This document shows, piece by piece, positions 1 to 7,722 of a stretch of 64,000 nucleotides of DNA (its first letter is position 1; every line of letters begins with the position of its first letter). A model generated the notes under the pieces. The model saw only the letters and a program-made list of their open reading frames with translations, was not told where the DNA came from and did no database searches. The stretch is from Ga0077527 sp032128415 (GTDB taxonomy: Bacteria; Pseudomonadota; Gammaproteobacteria; Burkholderiales; SG8-41): positions 1-64,000 of the forward strand of contig JAQBGW010000125.1 of assembly GCA_032128415.1 (NCBI GenBank), given 5' to 3'. The position numbers and the translations under genes are program-made.

Positions 1-760
1 GGCGCACATCCAGCGAACCCCGGCGTAAGGTTGAAGCACCCATAAGTGCGGAACCGCAGACGGCCTGCACCGCAGGCAACAGAGACGCACCCGGCACTGC
101 CACCATGACCTGCTGCGTCCCCTGTGCGAGCGCCGTCAGCCATTCCACCACGGGCGCATTCGCATAGGCAAACAACGATAGTTTCATCACCGGGGAAGCC
201 GCGTCACTAGTGCCATGACTGCGCCAAAACACTTGCTGTTGCACCGATCCGAAAGCATCGCGTCGCGCCAGCAGATCAGTTTCGCGCAACAGTCCGCCGG
301 TCCTGGCCGTAAACCCGGGAAAGAAAAACCAGCGCTTGAGCGCCAGCTGCGGATGCGGCGAAGCCAGCCCGTGGTGTTCATCGACCCACGCTTCCGCGCT
401 GAGATATTCGAGCACTATCCACAGCGGCGGGTGTGCGCATGCTGCCATTTGCGCCATGAATTCATCGGGCAATCCGCAGCCAAAAGCTTCCACGACAACA
501 TCACTGTCATCCGGTATGGCTGTACCGCTGACCCACCGCCGCACATCTACGTTTTCAACGCATTGCGCCTGAGCATCACAATCAACGCCGGGGCACAGTG
601 CCTGCAGTGGAACAAGATCGTCCATCCACAACCGTACCTGCAAGCCATGTTCGTGCTGCAGTATCTGCGCCAGTCGCCAGCAAACACCGGCATCACCGAA
701 GTTGTCGACGACTTTGCAGAAAATATCCCAGATGGCTGACTTGGAGGGCACAGTGAGCAT
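1..760 (-). CDS. earP: EF-P arginine rhamnosyltransferase EarP (C-terminus cut by window edge)
   Basis: Reading the minus strand from an ATG at 760 gives an uninterrupted frame of 253 codons that leaves the window at base 1. The N-terminus has the family signature FCKVVDNFGDAGVCWRLA, with Asp19 and Asp23 at the spacing of the two essential aspartates known in EarP. EarP moves rhamnose from dTDP-rhamnose onto an arginine of elongation factor P, which relieves ribosome stalling at polyproline. Its usual partner efp would lie to the left, outside the window. The visible part covers the N-terminal Rossmann half of the GT-B fold and some of the linker. The identity is firm; the end of the gene is not seen. 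Confidence 0.85.
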   Translation of the reverse strand, partial: MLTVPSKSAIWDIFCKVVDNFGDAGVCWRLAQILQHEHGLQVRLWMDDLVPLQALCPGVDCDAQAQCVENVDVRRWVSGTAIPDDSDVVVEAFGCGLPDEFMAQMAACAHPPLWIVLEYLSAEAWVDEHHGLASPHPQLALKRWFFFPGFTARTGGLLRETDLLARRDAFGSVQQQVFWRSHGTSDAASPVMKLSLFAYANAPVVEWLTALAQGTQQVMVAVPGASLLPAVQAVCGSALMGASTLRRGSLDVR

Positions 761-870
761 AAGCGGCACCGATTATGCAGTGCCGGCCCTGCGCTAGTCG
801 ATCTTAAGGCGGAATCGCTGCTCGATCAGATCGGCATCATCGTTTGGGCGTTACCCGCCAGCGACAGACG

Positions 871-902
871 AAAAAAAACCGGGCGTGTGCCCGGTTTTTT
901 TC
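871..902. terminator. Rho-independent terminator of the cold-shock gene
   Basis: A GC stem (ACCGGGC, loop GTGT, GCCCGGT) is flanked by A8 on the left and T7 on the right on the + strand, so it can work in both directions. It lies 14 bases past the stop codon of the minus-strand cold-shock gene and also faces the start of earP. Confidence 0.85.
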
Positions 903-915
903 ACTGCGTGCAGGC

Positions 916-1122
916 TTAAGCAGCCTGGATGTTGCTCGCTTGCTGCTTGCCTTTGTTGCCGGCGGTGATGTCGAAAGTCACTTTCTGACCTTCTTTCAGG
1001 GTTTTGAACCCGCTCATCGCGATGCCGGAAAAATGGGCAAACAGATCTTCACCGCCACCGTCCGGGGTAATGAAGCCGAAGCCTTTTGCGTCGTTGAACC
1101 ACTTAACTGTACCAGTTGCCAT
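916..1122 (-). CDS. CspA-family cold-shock protein
   Basis: This is a 68-residue single-domain OB-fold protein of normal family length. It has RNP1 KGFGFI at residues 13-18 and RNP2 DLFAHF at 26-31, the aromatic surfaces that bind single-stranded RNA and DNA. Family members act in the cytoplasm as RNA chaperones that melt secondary structure during cold shock or fast growth. The start is fixed by AAGGAA seven bases upstream of the ATG. The gene is monocistronic: it has its own promoter (1266-1294), a leader of about 137 nt and a terminator directly downstream. Which paralogue (cspA, C, D or E) it is cannot be told from sequence alone. Confidence 0.95.
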   Translation of the reverse strand: MATGTVKWFNDAKGFGFITPDGGGEDLFAHFSGIAMSGFKTLKEGQKVTFDITAGNKGKQQASNIQAA

Positions 1123-1265
1123 GTTACGTTCCTTTCGAGGATAGAAAATTCCGGCTTGCGCCGAGTATCGTATTTAAATCTCACAGCCTCAAAAGCACGA
1201 ACACCGACAGCTGCACGCGCGGAACCGCAATCTTTCAAGTACTTAGAAACCAAACACGCGCCGCT

Positions 1266-1294
1266 GTTATACGGAATGGCACGCTTAGCGTCAA
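1266..1294 (-). promoter_or_regulatory. Sigma-70 promoter of the cold-shock gene
   Basis: On the minus strand TTGACG (1289-1294) and TATAAC (1266-1271) are separated by exactly 17 bases. Transcription would start near 1259, giving a leader of about 137 nt before the ATG at 1122. Long leaders of this kind fold as cold-responsive switches in cspA-type genes; that role is inferred here. Confidence 0.75.
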
Positions 1295-1344
1295 GTGTGC
1301 ACCAATCCTTGCGACCGATACTATAAATAACTCAATTAAATCAG

Positions 1345-2472
1345 TCACTTATATTTTCTTGAAAACTCGCGGGCGGCATTGGCGTCGATCTTTTCAATCC
1401 GCGCCAACACTGTGCGCATGCGCGCACGCTGGTTTTGGTGATAATAGGCAGCGCCCAACTGCAACAGCGCCGGCACATCATCGCCACGTAGCCGCAGCGC
1501 CTCCTCCGTTGCAGCAACCGCGCGGTCATACTGATTCAGCGCAAGGTAAGTGGAGCCGCTACCCAGCCAGGCTTCATAACTGTCACCGTCCAGCTTCAGC
1601 GCGCGATTGTAGGCAACAATGGCGCGCTGGGGGCGATTGACCAACCGATAGGCTTCACCCAGTGCAATCCAACCCGGCACAGACCCCGGCACTGCGCGCA
1701 CCCACTGTTGCGCGGCCGTCAGCAAGCCCACCCAGTTTTTCTTCGCCCGCAACGCTGCGGTGCGCGTCTGCCAGCGATCATTGACCGCGTCCCGATTGGC
1801 CAGCATGGGTGTCGATCCGCTGCGCGCCGCGAGATCGGTGATCCAGGACGCAGGCAGCGCAAAATTGAGATTCTGACCCTCAGGAATGATGAAGGTCGTC
1901 AGCCCGACGAGTCGCCCTTCGGTATCAAACAACCCGCCACCACTGGAGCCGGATGAAATTGGTGCGGAAGTCTGAATAAAATGCGCGCCTTCCATCTCGC
2001 GAATGCTCGACACCAGACCCTCGCTGATCGTCAGTTCAAGTCCTTCAGGTGCGCCGATCGCGTAGACCCGCTGCCCCACCCGTAAACGGCCGGTGAACAA
2101 GGCAATCCTCGGTGCCTGCAGATTGGCGACCTGCAATTCGCACAAATCACGCTCGGCATCTGCGGCCCCTAATATTCCCTGCATCAATGTGGTGCCCACA
2201 AACACCGTATAGCTCACTCCGCCTTCGAGCACATGGCAATTGGTCACCACCGTATTCGCAGCCGTCACCACGCCGCTGCCCAGACTCAAGACGTTATCGT
2301 CACGATCAAACGACTGAATGGTGACGATGCTGCGCGAGACCTCCTGAAATATCTGTTCCGGACTCTTGCTCTGTGCCACCGGCAATGCCGCTGTGAGCAA
2401 TAACGCCGCGCCGAATAATCTCCTCAATCGCTGCTCCTGAATAGTTGCTGGACGTGACCAACGATAACGCAT
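1345..2472 (-). CDS. Secreted trypsin-like serine protease with C-terminal TPR repeats
   Basis: The protein has 375 residues. A basic N-terminus and a hydrophobic segment at about residues 19-34 look like a signal peptide, so it should act in the periplasm. A chymotrypsin/HtrA-type protease domain follows, with a complete triad: His80 in TNCHV, Asp109 in ERDLCEL and Ser177 in SSGSSGGG. In place of the PDZ domain found in DegP/DegQ, the C-terminal half (about 250-360) is helical and TPR-like, with the pattern GWIALGEAYRLVNRPQRAI and two further copies. The TPRs probably recruit substrates or partners. It is transcribed alone. Substrate unknown; family assignment secure. Confidence 0.85.
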   Translation of the reverse strand: MRYRWSRPATIQEQRLRRLFGAALLLTAALPVAQSKSPEQIFQEVSRSIVTIQSFDRDDNVLSLGSGVVTAANTVVTNCHVLEGGVSYTVFVGTTLMQGILGAADAERDLCELQVANLQAPRIALFTGRLRVGQRVYAIGAPEGLELTISEGLVSSIREMEGAHFIQTSAPISSGSSGGGLFDTEGRLVGLTTFIIPEGQNLNFALPASWITDLAARSGSTPMLANRDAVNDRWQTRTAALRAKKNWVGLLTAAQQWVRAVPGSVPGWIALGEAYRLVNRPQRAIVAYNRALKLDGDSYEAWLGSGSTYLALNQYDRAVAATEEALRLRGDDVPALLQLGAAYYHQNQRARMRTVLARIEKIDANAAREFSRKYK

Positions 2473-2583
2473 CAGAAGTCTAATCGCTGACAGTATCAGC
2501 GATTATGCGACGCCAAAAAATAACGACAGTTTTTTTAAAAATCAAGTATTCAAGCGGTCAGGGATATGGATCAGCCAAATAAG

Positions 2584-3507
2584 TCATGGCGCGGGTGGCG
2601 GCGCGATGCGCTCAAGCATGGCCGCATCGTGGCGCGCTGCGATGAATTCCGGACGCGGCTGCAGGCCCTGCGGTGGTGCCTGCAGGCGGTTTTCCACACT
2701 GTTGTAGACACAGAACAGATTGGCTCGCGGAAACGGCGAGATATTGCTGTTCGAACCGTGCATGGTGTTGCAGTCGAAAAATAATACGGAACCGGCCGGT
2801 CCCTTGGACGACTGTAATCCACCGCGCTCAGTCAGGAAACGCAAACTGGCTTGATCAGCCACGCCGTATTCCTGCTTACGCAGGGATTTTTTGTAATGAT
2901 CCTGCGGTGTTCGCCCGACGCATGAGATGTAGTGCATGTGCGAGCCTGGAACCAACAACAATGGCGCGTTGAATTCGTTGTTTTCAGTCAGCAGCACCAC
3001 GCAGCTAACCGCCCGCATCCGCGGCATGCCGTCTTCAACATGCCAGGTTTCGAAGTCAGAATGCCAGTAGAACTCCTTGCCGGAAAATCCCGGTTTCAGA
3101 TTAAGGCGTGACTGATGAATGTAAACATCACTGCCGAGGATCTGACGCACGACATCCAGCAACCTGCCGTCACTCATCAGGCGGGCAAGGACGTTACTTA
3201 ACTGGTGCACACGGAATACCGACCGCACGTCATGACCATTGGGTTCCAGCACCACTTCCGGTCGACCATCCCGGCCGCTGGCGACAGCGAGACGGTTCGC
3301 CTCCACCATCAGGTCAGACACTTCAGCAGCGGACAACAAACCGCGCAACTGAATGAAACCGTTCTTGCGATAGCTGCGCAACTGGTGCTCGGACAACTTC
3401 AGTCCGGCATCGGCGTACGGCCCTGGATAGACCACGGGATCCTGCCGCATGATGATCGCCGAATCATTGTCGGTGCGCGATTGGTAAACATCTGAAACCA
3501 GACTCAT
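2584..3507 (-). CDS. ectD: Ectoine 5-hydroxylase (EctD)
   Basis: A 307-residue non-haem Fe(II), 2-oxoglutarate-dependent dioxygenase that converts ectoine to 5-hydroxyectoine. It carries the EctD signature around residues 131-168 (NLKPGFSGKEFYWHSDFETWH). The iron ligands are visible as His149, Asp151 and His250. The ATG follows a strong purine-rich site (AAGGGGGGCAGAA). It is the last gene of ectABCD, 22 bases after ectC, which indicates co-transcription. The length matches the family. Together with ectA, ectB and ectC it gives a complete route from aspartate semialdehyde to hydroxyectoine. Confidence 0.97.
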   Translation of the reverse strand: MSLVSDVYQSRTDNDSAIIMRQDPVVYPGPYADAGLKLSEHQLRSYRKNGFIQLRGLLSAAEVSDLMVEANRLAVASGRDGRPEVVLEPNGHDVRSVFRVHQLSNVLARLMSDGRLLDVVRQILGSDVYIHQSRLNLKPGFSGKEFYWHSDFETWHVEDGMPRMRAVSCVVLLTENNEFNAPLLLVPGSHMHYISCVGRTPQDHYKKSLRKQEYGVADQASLRFLTERGGLQSSKGPAGSVLFFDCNTMHGSNSNISPFPRANLFCVYNSVENRLQAPPQGLQPRPEFIAARHDAAMLERIAPPPAP

Positions 3508-3529
3508 TTCTGCCCCCCTTCGTATATCG

Positions 3530-3925
3530 TCATTTGTCCGCTTCGGTCAGCAGCGGATAAACGCCCTTTTCGTCATGCACTTCGCGCCCTGTCAGCGGCG
3601 GGCTGAATACGCAGACCATGCGCATGGTCTTGTGGGCACGCAGAAAATGTTCGTCATGACGGTCCAGTGCGTACATGACACCGGGCGCAATCGCATGGAC
3701 CTTGCCGTCAGCCACGGTTTGCACTTCGCCCTCACCTTCGATGCAATACACAGCCTCCAGATGGTGCTGGTAGCAGATATGCGTCTCGGTGCCGGCAAAG
3801 ACCGTGGTTTCGTGCAGTGAAAAACCCATGCCGTCGCGCGCGAGGAGGAGCCGCCTGCTCGCCCAGTTGGGCGTCGTCACATCCTGTGCCGTGCCCTTGA
3901 TACCCTCCAGGCTGCGGACAATCAT
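3530..3925 (-). CDS. ectC: L-ectoine synthase (EctC)
   Basis: A 131-residue cupin enzyme that closes N-gamma-acetyl-diaminobutyrate to ectoine, releasing water. The N-terminus MIVRSLEGIKGT and the segment HICYQHHLEAVYCIEGEGEV are typical of EctC. The frame stays open upstream, but the start is placed at the ATG at 3925 because its ATGA overlaps the ectB stop, the usual sign of translational coupling, and because the protein then begins like its homologues. Confidence 0.96.
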   Translation of the reverse strand: MIVRSLEGIKGTAQDVTTPNWASRRLLLARDGMGFSLHETTVFAGTETHICYQHHLEAVYCIEGEGEVQTVADGKVHAIAPGVMYALDRHDEHFLRAHKTMRMVCVFSPPLTGREVHDEKGVYPLLTEADK

Positions 3926-5235
3926 CGCGCGGCGCGGAAGTTGATGTATTTGACCTTGCGATCGCGTCCTTGCACTCGGGCCACGCCTAGCACTTCCGCC
4001 ACGCTGTCTTCGATAATTTCCAGCCCCTGGCACAGCAATGGTTCGTCGATGGTCAGGGCGGGGAGCAGTTTCAGCACGTCGTCTTCCCCCGAGGTCTCGA
4101 TGATGAGGCGTTTCTCGAAGCAGCGCTTTGCGACTTTGTTCGCCAGCTGTGGATCAGCGGACACCAGACCCTGAATCATGCCGCGACCGCGCACTTCCAG
4201 TTCTCCGGACGGGTAATCGGAGGCAACATGCTCCAGCCAGTTGCGCATGATGCCACCTTTGCGGCGCACCGATGTCTGGAGCGCATCATCGCTCCAGTAG
4301 TGCAGGAATGCAGCGCGCGCAGTGACAAAAGCAAGATTGTTGCCGCGGAACGTGCCGTTGTGCGCACCGGGTTCCCAGATATCCAGTTCCGGCTTCATCA
4401 GCACCAGTGCCATCGGCAAACCAATCGCACTGATCGATTTGGACAGCGTGATGATGTCCGGAGCAATACCCGCTTCCTCAAAACTGAAAAACCGTCCCGT
4501 GCGGCCGCAACCCATCTGGATATCATCGACAATCAGCAGCATGTCATGACGCCGGCAGACCTGCTCCAGCGAACGCAACCAGGCTGCACTTGCGACATTG
4601 ACGCCGCCCTCACCCTGCACGGTCTCAACAATCACTGCCGCCGGCTTGTCGATGCCGCTGCTGCGATCAGCAATCATGCGTTCCAGATAATGCGTGGTAT
4701 CGACCCCTGCACCGAGATAGCCGTCGTACGGCATGAACGTTGTGTTGTCGAGCGGCGCGCCAGCCGCGATGCGATATTTTTCGTTTGCGGTCGCCGCCAG
4801 CGATGCGCCGGAAACACCATGAAATCCGTGCGTAAACGAAATAATGTTGGTGCGTCCCTTGATCTGGCGTGCCAGCTTCAAAGCGGCTTCGACGGCGTTG
4901 GTCCCGGTAGGTCCCGGAAACTGCACCTTGTATTTCATGCCACGCGGGACGAGGATGATGCGCTCAAAGGATTCAAGCATCTCCTTTTTGGCGACTGTGG
5001 CCATGTCGAGCCCGTGAATCAGACCATCCGCCTCGAGATAATCGAGCATGTCCTGTTTGATGATCGGATTGTTGTGCCCGTAATTCATCGTTCCGGCACC
5101 CGAAAAAAAATCGATATAGACGTTATTGTCTTCGTCGAACAGCTTCGAACCGCGCGCCTTGTTGAACAATACGGGGAAAGAACGAATATAGCCGCGCACT
5201 TCCGATTCCATACGGTCGAAAATTTTCAGGTTCAA
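3922..5235 (-). CDS. ectB: Diaminobutyrate-2-oxoglutarate transaminase (EctB)
   Basis: A 437-residue class-III, PLP-dependent aminotransferase making L-2,4-diaminobutyrate from aspartate semialdehyde, with glutamate as amino donor. The PLP lysine is Lys266 in TLSKSISAIG, and Asp237 in LIVDDIQMGCGRTG contacts the cofactor. The frame is open far upstream, but that part overlaps ectA. The start is placed at a TTG at 5235: it has AGAGGA eight bases upstream and gives the family-typical beginning MNLKIFDRMESEVRGY. ATG at 5211 (MESEV) is the alternative. The stop overlaps the ectC ATG. Confidence 0.96.
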   Translation of the reverse strand: MNLKIFDRMESEVRGYIRSFPVLFNKARGSKLFDEDNNVYIDFFSGAGTMNYGHNNPIIKQDMLDYLEADGLIHGLDMATVAKKEMLESFERIILVPRGMKYKVQFPGPTGTNAVEAALKLARQIKGRTNIISFTHGFHGVSGASLAATANEKYRIAAGAPLDNTTFMPYDGYLGAGVDTTHYLERMIADRSSGIDKPAAVIVETVQGEGGVNVASAAWLRSLEQVCRRHDMLLIVDDIQMGCGRTGRFFSFEEAGIAPDIITLSKSISAIGLPMALVLMKPELDIWEPGAHNGTFRGNNLAFVTARAAFLHYWSDDALQTSVRRKGGIMRNWLEHVASDYPSGELEVRGRGMIQGLVSADPQLANKVAKRCFEKRLIIETSGEDDVLKLLPALTIDEPLLCQGLEIIEDSVAEVLGVARVQGRDRKVKYINFRAAR

Positions 5236-5269
5236 TGTTTTGCTCCTCTGCTTGTTACAAAAATCCGGC

Positions 5270-5794
5270 TCATGCTGCATATGGGCCGATGCGAACCAGC
5301 ATCTCGGGCTCGTGCCCTTGATCCTGGAAATCCTCCTTGGCAAATAGAATGCGTTCTTCGCTGCGTGTGCGCAGGCGTGCGGCGAGTTGTTCAAACACCC
5401 GTCGCGAAGCCCGATTTGACGGCGATATTGTTGTTTCCAGCCAGCAGCAGCTGGCCAGCGCCGGCCGCTGCAACAGATGCTCCAGCATGCGTAAAGCCAG
5501 CCCCATGCCACGCGCAGCAGGCGCCACGGCAACCTGCCACACAAACACCACATCCGGCGTTGCCGGCAGGCGGTAGGCGGATACAAATCCGGTCAAACCG
5601 GCGGCGTCTTCGGCGATCACGCAGGTGGCGTGATGATGGGCACACAACAGCAGGTAGGCGTACTCGGAGTTCAGGTCCAACGGTGGACAGGCTTGAACCA
5701 ACCGGTAAAGGGATGCGCCGTCAGCAATGCCGGGTTCCCGGAAAAGATACTTGGACGACACTGGCGCCTCAGCAACAGGGGTCAGCGTTTTCAA
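5270..5794 (-). CDS. ectA: L-2,4-diaminobutyrate N-gamma-acetyltransferase (EctA)
   Basis: A 174-residue GNAT-fold acetyltransferase that uses acetyl-CoA to make N-gamma-acetyl-diaminobutyrate. The segment PPLDLNSEYAYLLLC (residues 37-51) is an EctA signature, and VAVAPAARGMGLALRML holds the acetyl-CoA pyrophosphate-binding loop. The start is a TTG at 5794 with AAGGAA upstream. It is the first gene of ectABCD, 34 bases before ectB, and sits 54 nt behind a near-consensus promoter. No EctR-type MarR regulator and no dedicated aspartokinase gene lies next to the operon in this window. Confidence 0.95.
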   Translation of the reverse strand: MKTLTPVAEAPVSSKYLFREPGIADGASLYRLVQACPPLDLNSEYAYLLLCAHHHATCVIAEDAAGLTGFVSAYRLPATPDVVFVWQVAVAPAARGMGLALRMLEHLLQRPALASCCWLETTISPSNRASRRVFEQLAARLRTRSEERILFAKEDFQDQGHEPEMLVRIGPYAA

Positions 5795-5854
5795 CTATAA
5801 TTTCCTTAAAAACAATGAATTACGATGATATTGCCTGCTTTGCGAAGGATGTTA

Positions 5855-5883
5855 ATTATAATCGACTGACGTTCTGGGGTCAA
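5855..5883 (-). promoter_or_regulatory. Sigma-70 promoter of ectABCD
   Basis: On the minus strand TTGACC (5878-5883) and a perfect TATAAT (5855-5860) are 17 bases apart. The predicted start near 5848 leaves a leader of about 54 nt to ectA. The surrounding 5795-5950 stretch is strongly AT-rich compared with the rest of the window, as is common at osmotically controlled ect promoters. Osmotic control is inferred, not shown. Confidence 0.75.
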
Positions 5884-6044
5884 CCCACATTATCCTTAAT
5901 ATTCAATTACTTATATATCTTTTAGTATTTAGGAGCTGCGACCCCCTGCGCTGACCGATCAACCCTTACTGCAGTCCTAAATGATCATGATCAGCGCCAG
6001 CAGCCGGTTACGAGAATTTGCCGTACAGCCACGCTGAGCACTGA

Positions 6045-6983
6045 TCAGGAGATGGTCTGGTAATACAGGTTCTGCGGATGATTGGCCTGGGCAAAGAAAA
6101 ACCAGCGTTCGGCGATCAAGCCGCAGAATTGCACGATGCCCGCGAGCAACAGTAATACGGGTGTCTGCACCATCAATCCCGCCGCCAGCAGCACCACCGG
6201 AATTACAAAAGCACACAGCAGGAATATCCACTTCACCGCGCGCAGCGTGCCCGGCGCCTTGCCGTGGAAGAACTCACGGGTATTGAACGAACCACCCATG
6301 GATCCCTGCGCTTTCTGCACGATGCGTGGATGTTTGATGCCAATGGCCGTCTGCAGACTGGAACGCGGCTTCAATTGCGCATTGCGCCGCAGCGACGCTG
6401 CGCGCGTCACCAGCCCCGCTACCGTCAGTACCATGGCCCATACCCCGATGATGAAAGTATCCGGTTCACCACGCCAGGCCGCCAGCACGGTGGCCAGCGT
6501 CACGCCGGACGCACAACCGAGCAAGGTGAAATTAACCAGCGTCAGCGGCGTAGCCCATTCCTGCAAAAATTTGATGCAGGCGTAGATCATCGCGGTGCAC
6601 AGAAATAGTGCAAGGCATAACGCTGCCCCCACTGTACCCGGCAGCAACGTGCCGGAAAGTCCCTGATAATGCGCCCAACCATAAGCCGCCACAGCGGCCA
6701 TGAACGCCGGCAACACGATGACTTCGCGCGACAGCCATGACGTGCGCCACATTGCGGCAGTGCGCCAGGCGCGCTGCGGATGCCCCAGATGGAAAAACGA
6801 CGCCAGCAAACCTGCCGCAAGCAGTGCAATCGAGATCGCGCTGCCGACCCAGTAGAACGCTGCCGATGGTGCTGCCAATAATCCCGCCGTGACGCGCGCC
6901 TCGACGACGAACAACGCAAGGAACAAACCTTGTCCGGCACCGATCAGTGTGGTCAGCAGGATGACTGAAAATGCCGGATTCAT
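6045..6983 (-). CDS. soeC: Membrane anchor subunit of the molybdoenzyme (DmsC-like; SoeC)
   Basis: A 312-residue integral membrane protein of the DmsC family with about eight hydrophobic helices. It starts MNPAFSVILLTTLIGAGQG, a pattern typical of the quinone-reactive anchor of sulfite dehydrogenase SoeABC and of DMSO reductase. The gene lies 7 bases after the Fe-S subunit gene and ends the three-gene operon. It would anchor the cytoplasmic catalytic dimer to the inner membrane and pass electrons to the quinone pool. The Soe assignment rests on the catalytic subunit lacking a Tat signal; a related DmsC-type oxidoreductase is possible. Confidence 0.75.
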   Translation of the reverse strand: MNPAFSVILLTTLIGAGQGLFLALFVVEARVTAGLLAAPSAAFYWVGSAISIALLAAGLLASFFHLGHPQRAWRTAAMWRTSWLSREVIVLPAFMAAVAAYGWAHYQGLSGTLLPGTVGAALCLALFLCTAMIYACIKFLQEWATPLTLVNFTLLGCASGVTLATVLAAWRGEPDTFIIGVWAMVLTVAGLVTRAASLRRNAQLKPRSSLQTAIGIKHPRIVQKAQGSMGGSFNTREFFHGKAPGTLRAVKWIFLLCAFVIPVVLLAAGLMVQTPVLLLLAGIVQFCGLIAERWFFFAQANHPQNLYYQTIS

Positions 6984-6990
6984 GCTGCGC

Positions 6991-7722
6991 TTACCATGAC
7001 GTCACATCGTCCAGCGACGGATCCTTGACGCCGGGCTTCGGCAGACGGCCGTCGATCTTCAGCGGATTGGCCGCACGTTCAAGCTCATCTTCATGGATAC
7101 GCATCTCGGTCTTGCGGCGCGGCAGATAGTGATTAGCCGGCTGCGTACCCCACTCCGGCATCAACGCATAACCGGAATTTTCGCGGATCGCTTTCGATAC
7201 CACCGACTCCTCGTCGTGGATATCGCCGAAGAGCCGCGCATTGGTCGGGCAGGCCAGCACACAGGCCGGCTTGCGTTCAGATTCCGGCAGATTCGCGTCG
7301 TCAATACGATCCACGCACAACGTGCACTTTTTCATAACCTTCTGATGTTCGTCAATTTCGCGCGCGCCGTACGGACAGGCCCATGCGCAATACTTGCAGC
7401 CTATGCATTTGTCGTAATCGACCAGTACGATGCCGTCTTCGGGTCGCTTGTAACTGGCGCCGGTCGGACACACCGGTACGCAGGGTGGATCCTCGCAATG
7501 CAGGCAGGAGTTGGGGAAATGCACCGTCTGCGTATCAGGGAACTCGCCGATTTCAAAGGTCTGCACCCGATTAAAAAAAGTACCGGTAGGATCGCGATCG
7601 TACGGATTGTCATCCGACAGGTAGCCCGCTGCACCGGATGTGTTCCATTCCTTGCAACTGGTCACGCAGGCATGGCAGCCGACACACACATTCAAATCGA
7701 TTACTAGCGCAAGCTGTGTCAT
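6991..7722 (-). CDS. soeB: Four-cluster Fe-S electron transfer subunit (SoeB-like)
   Basis: A 243-residue ferredoxin-like protein of the DmsB/PsrB type. Four cysteine groups for [4Fe-4S] clusters are visible, starting at Cys13, Cys73, Cys106 and Cys133; the last is completed by Cys154 and Cys158. It would carry electrons from the molybdopterin subunit to the membrane anchor. The start is placed at the ATG at 7722, whose ATGA overlaps the stop of the catalytic gene. An upstream in-frame start would add 12 residues lying inside the preceding gene. Confidence 0.85.
   Translation of the reverse strand: MTQLALVIDLNVCVGCHACVTSCKEWNTSGAAGYLSDDNPYDRDPTGTFFNRVQTFEIGEFPDTQTVHFPNSCLHCEDPPCVPVCPTGASYKRPEDGIVLVDYDKCIGCKYCAWACPYGAREIDEHQKVMKKCTLCVDRIDDANLPESERKPACVLACPTNARLFGDIHDEESVVSKAIRENSGYALMPEWGTQPANHYLPRRKTEMRIHEDELERAANPLKIDGRLPKPGVKDPSLDDVTSW

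Noticed and set aside
215..739. + strand frame at the left edge
   Set aside because: It is the complement of the earP frame, which shows the family signature.
4228..5925. Very long + strand reading frame opposite ectB and ectA
   Set aside because: It is antisense to confidently identified ect genes, has no known domain and reflects GC-rich codon bias.
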